Positions 10,901 to 20,818 of a stretch of DNA of 64,000 nt are shown here, in pieces. Within the stretch, counting starts at the first letter, position 1; every line of letters begins with the position of its first letter. Source of the stretch: Zygnema circumcarinatum (lineage: Eukaryota; Streptophyta; Zygnematophyceae; Zygnematales; Zygnemataceae); NCBI GenBank assembly GCA_037447605.1, contig CM074811.1:2014311-2078310 (forward strand). The letters are read 5' to 3'. Below the pieces are notes generated by a model, which was not told the DNA's origin, ran no database searches, and saw nothing but the letters and a program-made list of their open reading frames with translations. The translations under genes and the position numbers were made by a program.

Positions 10901-13036
10901 CTTATTCAACTAAGGGAAGAACGCGCTGTAAGGGAAGCAATCAATTCCGGCGCGTTACCAATCAAATGCAAATAGTAAGGTCAGGAAAGATTTATTTACA
11001 GCACTCTAAGGTTTCGAAGGTTCCCAATTGAGGCTGGGATCACTCCACCGAAATTGTTGCCGCTCAAGTCCCTAAACACAAGCAGGTCTCAAACAAAGCG
11101 GTCAGTCCTCAGTTCCTATGTCAGAGCAAAGGATAAAATCTCTCGAACAGCTGAAAAACTTAGGCAACTGCACAATCTAACTGCAAGCAATAAAAAGAAC
11201 TCAAGAAACGTATCCTTGTCATGATATTGCATACATTAAAAATAGTGAGGTTGAGGAGCTTTACTCAAAACGAGAGAAGTTTACATTCCATATATGTCAT
11301 GTCATCTATGGTCAACCCTAGATGTACAGCCGGATGAAGACGAGCATTTTAGTAACGATAGCATATAAAACCTACGTAACTACCTTGAAAGAAATCAACG
11401 ACCGTGTGTTCAGCGGTTGCTTTGCTACACGCTTTATAGTAGTTGAGGTTACTTGTGAAATAAGACAGCAACGCTATGCTTCAGGAAAATTTGTAGAACG
11501 ACATAGACGACACAAGTTTGAACAAGATGGTGCGAGTCTCACAGCGTCTGGACATTTGTAAGGTTCCCAATAGATTCCGGAATGGCTCCAATTAGCGAAT
11601 TACTGTTCAGCTTCCTGTTTTGCCTCTCGATGCAAAGCGAAGAAAACAGCATAGCATTCAACTTGTCACCTAACGACATGAATTCCTCCAAAGAATCAAA
11701 GTATGACAGCAACTAAGTAAGAACCTCCTATAGGCTCGCATCTGTGGTGAAGGTGGAAATGTGATATCTAATTTCTTCGAGTGTCAAAGTTCAAAACGAA
11801 GGATGTGGTCAGCCATAGGAGCCGTTTATTTTCGTTACTAAATTTTCTTATTCTAGTAAAGGATAAGGAACGCGCTTTAAGGGAAGGAATCAATTCCGGC
11901 ACGTTACGGATTAAATGCAAACAGTAAGGTCACGAATGATTTATTTACAGCACTCTAAGATTTCGAAGGTTCCCAATTGAGGCTGGGACCACTCCACCGA
12001 AATTGTTCCCGCTCAAGTCCCTAAACACAAGCAGGTATCAAACAAAGCGGTGAGTCCTCAGTTCCAATGTCAGAGCAAAGGATGAAGTCTTTCCACCAGC
12101 TTAAAAACTTAGGCAACTGCTCAATCTAACTGCAAGCAATAAAAAGAACTCAAAAACGATATCCTTGTCGTGATATTGCATACAGGATTCTGCTCCGACT
12201 GCATTCATAACATTGAATGCCGCTTTTGCAGAGTCCGATGTGTACACTCACAGCTCTTGCAGAGTATCCAAGAAACCAATGGAGTTTGGGATGCTTCCGT
12301 TCAGTTTGAAACCAGGAAGCTTTCTGCAAGGAGAATAGATTGTTTTAAAGATAACGTCCATCCAAAGCATTATCCTAACCAGCTAAAATGACACTTTCGA
12401 GTTATACTACTGGAATTATTCAGAAATAGGGCTCTCAGCAATACGACTTTTTTAGGTATTCACTCAGACGAAAGCATGCCACACTACTTCAACGTCAGCC
12501 TTCTGCCCTTCAGGGCATTAGCCATGAATGAAGCAGCGAGGGGATATACGCACTCAAAACTGAGTCGCAAGACTTGCCCAGTGGCCATTCTCCCAAGCAT
12601 GAAAAGCACTAAACTGTCATGTCCGGAACAAGAGCCTAACCTATGAAAAGTCTAACACACAGTGACGTTATCTTTTTCTCAGCGCGTTCCTGAAAACTGC
12701 CTTGCCGTCACCGGAACTGACGACACTCCACGGTGAAGCGAAATCGCCCATAAATGTAGATACTGCACTATGTGTAAGGACCGGATCCCGCATGCAATCA
12801 ACATTTTACGTAGAGGAAGCAATTGAGAGACTGATAGGGAGCCATAACCTAGTTTCCTACGATCCATGTAATAGGCAATATAAGGAAGAGTAAGTGGACG
12901 TACACTGAAACCAGGACCTGATTATTATCACACTTCACTCCGCTCCATCGGCACAAAGAAACACCAGGTTTCCAGTCGACTAACTTGTTTCTAGGATCGC
13001 TTACAATTGCCGCTTTGAAACTCAGAAGAACTTGTT
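4953..13036 (-). CDS. gene B: LRR-EGF-papain protease-EGF-EGF-LysM-LysM chimeric protein, with one in-frame stop
   Basis: Exons in phase on the minus strand: LRR N-cap 12904-13036 (LLSFKAAI, CRWSGVKC); seven 72-nt LRR exons at 12252, 11949, 11543, 11000, 10597, 9981 and 9573 (left ends); LRR C-cap plus EGF 8555-8910 (ACGGRGLC, CTCEEGY); linker and protease start 8107-8295; 7599-7843; 7247-7387; 6918-7137; EGF 6195-6377; EGF 5807-5950; LysM 5514-5632 and 5320 downward; final piece 4953-5027 (KVCVP...TAG). The C1A protease triad is intact: QRGCSTCW spans the 8107/7843 junction, DHAVVVVGY gives His, and IIRNSWG gives Asn. Peptidase C1A cuts proteins; LysM binds GlcNAc polymers; LRR and EGF are extracellular binding modules, so a secreted or surface protein is expected. 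TAA at 8231-8233 interrupts the linker between EGF and protease. No signal-peptide exon was placed; hydrophobic frames lie near 13330-13400. Splitting into an LRR-EGF gene and a protease gene is possible. Confidence 0.72.
5028..5140. other. assembly gap (113 N)
   Basis: Run of N. It falls inside the last LysM domain of gene B: the LysM start is seen at about 5235 and its end at 4953-5027. Confidence 0.99.
10308..12175. repeat. tandem duplication, about 940 bp unit x2, each with two LRR exons
   Basis: 10308-11246 and 11247-12175 align closely: both open with the same gaggttgaggagc stretch, carry one KL-type LRR exon (10597-10668; 11543-11614) and one DLSGNNF-type LRR exon (11000-11071; 11949-12020), and share intron text. 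Divergence is visible but modest. The duplication added two LRRs to gene B without changing phase. Confidence 0.85.
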
Positions 13037-13420
13037 CTGCACAATAGCATAGAAGATATTTTACATTACTTACAAGTGAGCGTTCTGTTGACCTCTCTAG
13101 GAATCTGATGCAATATGATAACTTTTAGTGTCGTGTGCAGAGGATTATTACAGATCTCTCGTCAAAAAGAAACTAACTCCCCATCCGATAGCCAAATGAT
13201 AACAAAACAAGAATTGACTGCAACACAACTTCGTAGTGATCTTCAAGTTCAACGATTGTGCAGACTCGAATCCAAACATTCCAAAATGATCAGAAGAAAG
13301 ACAGGGGCGAACTGTAACACTACAAAACAGAAGCCATAGGAGGTGGCAAGGAACAAGGCGAAGAGTACCAGCAGCGGTAAGGGGAGGAGGGAAGGAAGGA
13401 GAAGCTCTCGGAGGGGGCAT

Positions 13421-16400
13421 TCGAGGAGGGGGTCGAGGGCTGAGAGGAGGTAGACGCGAGGGAAGGGGAGGAGGAGAGAGGCTCGGAGGTGGTGGTGAAG
13501 GAGGAGGAAGGGGTGGTGGAGGACGGGGAGGAGGAGAGAGGCTCGGGGTGGTGGTGAAGGAGGAGGAAGGGGTGGTGGAGAAGGGCTTGGAGGGGGTGGT
13601 GGAGGAGGAGGAAGGGGTGGTGGAGAAGGGCTTGGAGGGGGTGGTGGAGGAGGAGGAAGGGGTGGTGGAGAAGGGCTTGGAGGGGGTGGTGGAGGAGGAG
13701 GAAGGGGTGGTGGAGAAGGGCTTGGTGGAGGGGGTGGTGGAGGAGGAGGAAGGGGAGGTGGAGGGGGTGGTGGAGGAGGAGGAAGGGGTGGTGGAGAAGG
13801 GCTTGGAGGGAGTGGTGAACGCGGAGGACGGGGAGGAGGAGAGGGGCTCGGAGGGGTGTGGTGAAGGAGGAGGACGGGGTGAAGGGCTTGGAGGGAGTGG
13901 TGAACGCGGAGGACGGGGAGGAGGAGAGGGGCTCGGAGGTGGTGGTGAAGGAGGAGGAAGGGGTGGTGGAGAAGGGCTTGGAGGGGGTGGTGGAGGAGGA
14001 GGAAGGGGTGGTGGAGAAGGGCTTGGAGGGGGTGGTGGAGGAGGAGGAAGGGGAGGAGGAGGGGGTAGGCCGCGGAGGAGGGGAGAAGGGGTGGTGAAGG
14101 CGGAGGAAGGGGGGGAGGAGGAGGGAGGCTCGGAGGTGGTGGTGAAGGAGGAGGAAGGGGTGGTGGAGAAGGGCTTGAGGGGGTGGTGGAGGAGGAGGAA
14201 GGGGTGGTGGAGAAGGGCTTGGAGGGGGTGGTGGAGGAGGAGGAAGGGGTGGTGGAGAAGGGCTTGGAGGGGGTGGTGGAGGAGGAGGAAGGGGTGGTGG
14301 AGAAGGGCTTGGAGGGAGTGGTGGAGGAGGAGGAAGGGGTGGTGGAGAAGGGCTTGGAGGGAGTGGTGAACGCGGAGGACGGGGAGGAGGAGAGGGGCTC
14401 GGAGGTGGTGGTGAAGGAGGAGGAAGGGGTGGTGGAGAAGGGCTTGGAGGGAGTGGTGAACGCGGAGGACGGGGAGGAGGAGAGGGGCTCGGAGGTGGTG
14501 GTGGAGGAGGAAGGGGTGGTGGAGAAGGGCTTGGAGGGGGTGGTGGAGGAGGAAGGGGTGGTGGAGAAGGGCTTGGAGGGGGTGGTGGAGGAGGAGGAAG
14601 GGGTGGTGGAGAAGGGCTTGGAGGGAGTGGTGGAGGAGGAGGGCTTGGAGAGGGAGTGGTGAACGCGGAGGACGGGGAGGAGGAGAGGGGCTCGGAGGTG
14701 GTGGTGAAGGAGGAAGGGGTGGTGGAGAAGGGCTTGGAGGGGGTGGTGGAGGAGGAGGACTCGGAGAGGGACGTCGAGGAGGGGGTCGAGGACTCGGAGG
14801 AGGTGGACGCGGAGGAAGGGATGGAGGAGGCGATGTTGAAGCTGCAGTAATTCAGGGCACTTTATGAGTTTCCGTTCATACTTAAAGGTGGATTCACTTC
14901 TTCCATAGATTACATATTCTAATCAAAGCACGTCCCTATTAACGTTCTGGGATGATGCAGAACGAAATCGAAACTATTCAGAAGAAAATAGAGTTACTAC
15001 AATTCTTTTGTCGTGATATTTTATCATCGACGTGCCTCTCAGGCATCTCCACAGAAAATCAGATGCCTATGTCACTTATCGAGCTACGCAATTCTGACTT
15101 TGAAAGCAGCAAGGTCAAACTCGCAGGGTATCTAGCTACTGCAAATGGGGCTGCGATATGTTATGGCTTGCACAGGATTGTAATTCATCGAGAAGATTAT
15201 CGCAAGCTTCAAACATGATATCGAAACGGCACTTTCGATACATCCTAATAAACTTTGCGCCATTTACTGAATGAGATTGCAGAGTTCACCACGTAATGCT
15301 TGCGACATGCTTCTATAAGTTCGAGAATTGAACCACATATATTGGCGGCATCACATGGATCGCATTAAGTGTGCTCTATCAACAACGACAGTGTAAAAGT
15401 TGATAGCAATGCGATAGTTTCCACAACCTCTGCCACCCTGTACTTTTCCTTTCTTGTGAGTATTTACAAGCAGCAAGTTGCAACTCACCACACGTGCCCG
15501 ATGCCAGCGCATATCCCTTGTCGCATGTGCACGTGGCCGTGTCGTACCCGCACGTGCCGCGGCCCCCGCACGCTCCCTCGGGCGAACCGCTCTGGCAGAA
15601 GGCCGCGCAACCTTGCGAAGGTCTCTGCGCTTGAGCTGCGCCACATCCTGTGATATCGCGATAAATGCAGTTGTTGTTGTTGTAGTTGGAGGAGCAATAA
15701 GGTTGCCCGTTCTTTGTAATGTTGATTGGCCCGGAGAAGTAGTTGTATTGGAAATCTAGGTCCTGAAGGTAATCGCTAGCAAGAGTTATGGAGCCAGTCA
15801 ATTTGTTGTTGTTGAAGTACCTGATGACAATAAGGGTGGCGCGTTAGAGGGAGAGAGAGAGAGGAACTTTCCAACAAAACCCATTCAAGTCTTCCTTGTG
15901 TCATAGCCACTGAAAACATTCGCTCGTGCTGTCTGCAAAGTTTCTGACTCCTTCACGACCCTACACAACCTGCAGCCTGCAAATAGTGAACCCCTAAATC
16001 TCTAAGCCTTTCCCTACACCCATTCTGCCTGCAATCCCATCAACCTTGAACCCACTAAACCCCCATAGCTTCTGAAGCCTTTAACTGATAAGCCCCTAAA
16101 ACCCCTCGAACTTAATGGCCAGTCTGAACCCTAGCCCTAATCCGTAAACTCTAAATCCTAAACTCTCTACGACAAAGTCCAATCTCTTGCATGCAAAAAG
16201 TGCGCGTTATTGGGCGTCAAAAAAGCCCACGCCGTGACAGAAGTGACCAAAAATATGGCATAAACTTAAAACTCATGCAAGCGCGAAATAAATGTGATAG
16301 TTTGAGAGGTACAAATGCTCGGCCGAGAGCAAAAAATTCAAACTGCAGATGCAGCGTTATCGATGCAGTGGTGCTTACAGGTACTGCAGTCCGGTGAGTT

Positions 16401-19400
16401 TAGAGATGAAGCCGGACACTCTCCCCTCCAGTTTGTTGCTGCTCAGGTCCCTATAGACATACGCAACGACAAAAAGTTCAACAAAAAGGATAATGCTGGT
16501 TCTGGACTGAACAGGATTAAATCAGGTATCCAACTCTACGTTCTATCGAAATCTCAAACGCAGTCTCACAAAAAGGGAGTGCGAGATTAAAATTTTACTC
16601 GCATATATTGCAAGATGCAAAGAAGTCACTGCACTTATGATTTCAGAAAAAAAGCCATACAAATTCATACAAATCATACAAGTTTGCGAGGTTCCCAATA
16701 GAGTTCGGGATGACGCCCCTCAGAATTAGTCAAGCGTCTACATGTGAATTGGCATCCACCGATCTTCATAAAAAGCTTCGCGAGCTCCACGGATGTTTCG
16801 CAGAAAAAAAAAAGAAAATTGAAACTCGGTTGAATGATTGCTCAAATGCAAACCGAAGCTCCAAGTTGCCACGTGCCAACCGACCAATGAGCAGCTTCGC
16901 GGCATCTCCTCCTCCATGGGGGGCGGAGGCGGCGGAGGGCTCTGCGCAGCATATGGCATGGAGGAGGAGATGCCGCCATGGGCCACGCGCAGTTGACACG
17001 ACACGGGTCCTCTCAAGGGCGGAAGGCACCGCTCGCAGGCACCGCCAGGAGGAGGAGTGGCGCAGGGCAGAATTTGAAGTGAATCTGACACTGCGACGTG
17101 ATTGGTTGGAAGATTCTCGACACGTCAGTATGATCTGATACGGGGCGAGGGGCTTTCAGCTTCTTAAATACTTACAAGTATTGCAGATTCGCAAGGTTGC
17201 CGATAGAATCCGGGACAAACCCACTTAGGGAATTATAAGCCAAGTCTCTGCCAAAAATTAAAAAAAAACTAGGCACTGAATAAACATGCTGCCACGACTA
17301 GCATTTTTATCACTGGCATTCCTCTGTTTGGCATTTCCATCACTTTCATTTCAGATTTCTGGGGAAAATTACTCACAAGTAGGACAGAATCGCAAGGTTC
17401 TTGATAGAATCCGGGATAGACCCTATTAGGGAATTTGAAGACAGGTCTCTGCCAAAAAAAAAACAAGGCACTGAATAAACATGCTGCCACGACTAGCATT
17501 CAACTCACTGGCATTCCTCTGTCTGACATTTCTATCTCTGGCAATTCAGATTTATGGGGAAAAATACTTACAAGTATTGCAGATTCGTAAGATTGCCGAT
17601 AGAATCCGGAATTGACCCCGTTAGGGAATTATAAGACAAGTCTCTGCCAAAAATTAAAAAAAAACTAGGCACTGAATAAACATGCTGCCACGACTAGCAT
17701 TTTTATCACTGGCATTCCTCTGTTTGGCATTTCCATCACTTTCATTTCAGATTTATGGGGAAAAATACTTACAACGTTTGCAGATTCGCAAGGTTGCCGA
17801 TAGAATCCGGGACAAACCCAAATAGGAATTATAAGACAAGTCTCTGCCAAAAATTAAAAAAAAAACTAGGCACTGAATAAACATGCTGCCACGACTAGCA
17901 TTTTTATCACTGGCATTCCTCTGTTTGGCATTTCCATCACTTTCATTTCAGATTTATGGGGAAAAATACTTACAAGTATTGCAGATTTGCAAGGTTGCCG
18001 ATAGAATCTGGGATAAACCCTGTTAGGGAATTAGAGGACAAGGATCTGCCAAAAATAAAAAAACATGGGAATTGAATAAACATGCTGCCACGACTAGCAT
18101 TTCTATTACTGGCATTCCTCTTTCTAACATTTCTATCACTTTCATTTCAGATTTATGGGGAAAAATACTTACAACCAAAAAAGATTCGCAAGGTTGCCGA
18201 TAGAATCCGGGACAAACCCAAATAGGGAATTATAAGACAAGTCTCTGCCAAAAATTAAAAAAAAACTAGGCACTGAATAAACATGCTGCCACGACTAGCA
18301 TTTCTATCACTGGCATTCCTCTGTTTGGCATTTCCATCACTTTCATTTCAGATTTATGGGGAAAAATACTTACAAGTATTGCAGATTCGCAAGGTTGCCG
18401 ATAGAATCCGGGACAAACCCACTTAGGGAATTATAAGACAAGTCTCTGCCAAAAATTAAAAAAAAACTAGGCACTGAATAAACATGCTGCCACGACTAGC
18501 ATTTCTATCACTGGCATTCCTCTGTTTGGCATTTCCATCACTTTCATTTCAGATTTATGGGGAAAAATACTTACAAGTATTGCAGATTCGCAAGGTTGCC
18601 GATAGAATCCGGGATAAACCCACTTAGGGAATTATAAAACAAGTTTCTGCCAAAAATTAAGAAAAAACTAGGCACTGAATAAACATGCTGCCACGACTAG
18701 CATTTCTATCACTGGCATTCCTCTGTTTGGCATTTCCATCACTTTCATTTCAGATTTATGGGGAAAAATACTTACAAGTATTGCAGATTCGCAAGGTTGC
18801 CGATAGAATCCGGGACAAACCCACTTAGGGAATTATAAGACAAGTCTCTGCCAAAAATTAAAAAAAAACTAGGCACTGAATAAACATGCTGCCACGACTA
18901 GCATTTCTATCACTGGCATTCCTCTGTTTGGCATTTCCATCACTTTCATTTCAGATTTATGGGGAAAAATACTTACAAGTATTGCAGATTCGCAAGGTTG
19001 CCGATAGAATCCGGGACAAACCCACTTAGGGAATTATAAGACAAGTCTCTGCCAAAAATTAAAAAAAAACTAGGCACTGAATAAACATGCTGCCACGACT
19101 AGCATTTCTATCACTGGCATTCCTCTGTTTGGCATTTCCATCACTTTCATTTCAGATTTATGGGGAAAAATACTTACAAGTATTGCAGATTCGCAAGGTT
19201 GCCGATAGAATCCGGGACAAACCCACTTAGGGAATTATAAGACAAGTCTCTGCCAAAAATTAAAAAAAAACTAGGCACTGAATAAACATGCTGCCACGAC
19301 TAGCATTTCTATCACTGGCATTCCTCTGTTTGGCATTTCCATCACTTTCATTTCAGATTTATGGGGAAAAATACTTACAAGTATTGCAGATTTGCAAGGT

Positions 19401-20818
19401 TGCCGATAGAATCTGGGATAAACCCTGTTAGGGAATTAGAGGACAAGGATCTGCCAAAAATAAAAAAACATGGGAATTGAATAAACATGCTGCCACGACT
19501 AGCATTTCTATTACTGGCATTCCTCTTTCTAACATTTCTATCACTTTCATTTCAGATTTATGGGGAAAAATACTTACAACCAAAAAAGATTCGCAAGGTT
19601 GCCGATAGAATCCGGGATAGACCCAAATAGGGAATTATAAGACAAGTCTCTGCCAAAAAGTAAAAAAAAAGGCACTGAATAAACATGCTGCCACGACTAG
19701 CATTTCTTTCACTGGCATTCCTCTGTCTGACATTTCTATCTCTGGCAATTCAGATTTATAAGGAAAAATACTTACAAGTATTACAGATTCGTAAGGTTGC
19801 CGATAGAATCCGGAATTGACCCCGTTAGGGAATTATAAGACAAGTCTCTGCCAAAAAGAAAAAAAAAAGGGCACTGAATAAACATGCTGCCACGACTAGC
19901 ATTTCTCTCACTGGCATTCCTCTGTCTGGCATTTCTATCTCTTTCATTTCAGATTTATGGGGAAAAATACTTACAAGTATTGCAGATTCGCAAGGTTGCC
20001 GATAGAATCCGGGATAAACCCCGTTAGGGAATTATGAGCCAAGTCTCTGCCAAAAATTAAAAAAATACTAGGCACTGAATAAACATGCTGCCACGACTAG
20101 CATTTCTATCACTGACACTTTATGGAATGGAGACATTCAGAAATTTTTCAACTTTTTCTGGTTACCGATGGCAGGTGAAATGGTTCCTTCAACGCCGTAG
20201 GACCATAAAACTCCATGACATAACATGACTAGCATTTCATAAGGCAGGTTAACTGGGAGAGCGTCAGAAGAAGAAAGGGCCGCGGGCAGGAGAAGGACTG
20301 CTCCGGGCGGCATTTTCTAGCCGCTTTCTGAGGAGTCTGCTTCCCGCAGACCCTCCTCGCAGCCTCGGGCTGCAGTTCAGCAGCTATGGAATCCGCGGAG
20401 CCCCCAACATCACAAGCGGGTCTTCAGTCAAAGTGTGGCTCACAGCACAGTAACGCGCCCACTTGCGTCGCATGTGATATCGATCCAGTTGCTGCAGAGG
20501 CGGTTACTCGACTTCCAGGAGGAGAGCTGTGAAGGGTTGTTGAATGCCGCTTTGACAGCGAGAAGTGCGTCCCCTGCGCCCAAGCGCAAGCAGGTGCAGG
20601 ATTAGATTGAGGCCGCGGTCCGCTTCAAAAAGCACAAAGAGAGGCCATGCCACGGGCAGGCCGCCTCTCCCCTGCTTCCATAGAGGGCGGGCGGGCGGGC
20701 CGCGGCGGCTCACTGTCTCGCGGGTCGATGGCCTGAGCGGCGGCTTCGCGCGGGGCGGCGGCGGCGGCAAAGAGGAGGAGCGCCGCCGCGAGAGAGAGAG
20801 AGACCGCGCGCGCGCCAT
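13421..20818 (-). CDS. gene A: secreted LRR-EGF protein with proline-rich (extensin-like) C-terminal region
   Basis: Signal-peptide exon 20714-20818 (hydrophobic run AAALLLFAAAAA, then AQAIDPRD); LRR N-cap 20444-20573 (DALLAVKAAFNNP, LCSNWIDITC); then 15 LRR exons between 20046 and 17176, each 72 nt and phase 2/2 except one of 71 nt; one more LRR 16379-16450; C-cap plus EGF 15489-15820 (ACGGRGTC, CTCDKGY). The next in-phase exon starts at 14841 and reads proline-rich (TSPPPSLPPRPPPPSP), running into the minisatellite below. LRR plus SPPP domains recall LRR-extensins of plant walls; EGF is unlike those. The ATG at 20818 is out of frame with the signal peptide by one GA unit, and the 3' stop was not placed because the repeat shifts frame at about 14655. 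One LRR exon is frameshifted and one LRR remnant (16680-16737) is decayed. Likely extracellular; function unknown. Confidence 0.68.
13434..14830. repeat. 45-bp minisatellite, read on the minus strand as (PPSPSPPPLPPPPPP)n
   Basis: About 1.4 kb of G-rich (plus strand) repeats based on a 45-bp unit with ggtggtggaggaggaggaag and gagaagggcttggaggg parts, plus longer variant units with aacgcggaggacgggg. In the minus frame entered from 14841 it encodes Pro/Ser blocks. Several units differ by 1-2 nt, so no single frame can be followed through it. Long plus-strand open frames (Glu/Val/Gly) are by-products of the composition. Confidence 0.85.
15950..16180. repeat. degenerate CCCTAAA-like (plant telomere-type) tract in gene A intron
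   Basis: Repeated variants such as cccctaaa, aaccctagccctaa and taaatcctaaac occur in an intron of gene A. They resemble a decayed (CCCTAAA)n interstitial tract. A similar plus-orientation piece (gtttaaggtttagggttta) lies near 32056. Confidence 0.5.
17130..20110. repeat. array of 15 LRR-exon cassettes, about 200 bp period
   Basis: Each cassette is a 72-nt exon (one 24-residue LRR, consensus NSLxGxIPDSIGNLANLQYL) plus an almost invariant intron of about 130 bp. Exon left ends: 17176, 17377, 17572, 17773, 17974, 18173, 18374, 18575, 18776, 18977, 19178, 19379, 19578, 19776, 19975. A two-cassette signature (at 17974/18173) recurs at 19379/19578, seven units or about 1405 bp away, indicating block duplication. 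Confidence 0.93.

Noticed and set aside
13548-14850. Plus-strand Glu/Val/Gly and Trp/Arg-rich frames
   Set aside because: By-products of the 45-bp minisatellite; the minus-strand proline frame is supported by a splice acceptor and matching phase.
17130-20110. Regular about 200-bp repeats as a CRISPR-like array
   Set aside because: Repeat and spacer are both conserved, contain splice sites and encode LRRs; eukaryotic gene exons.
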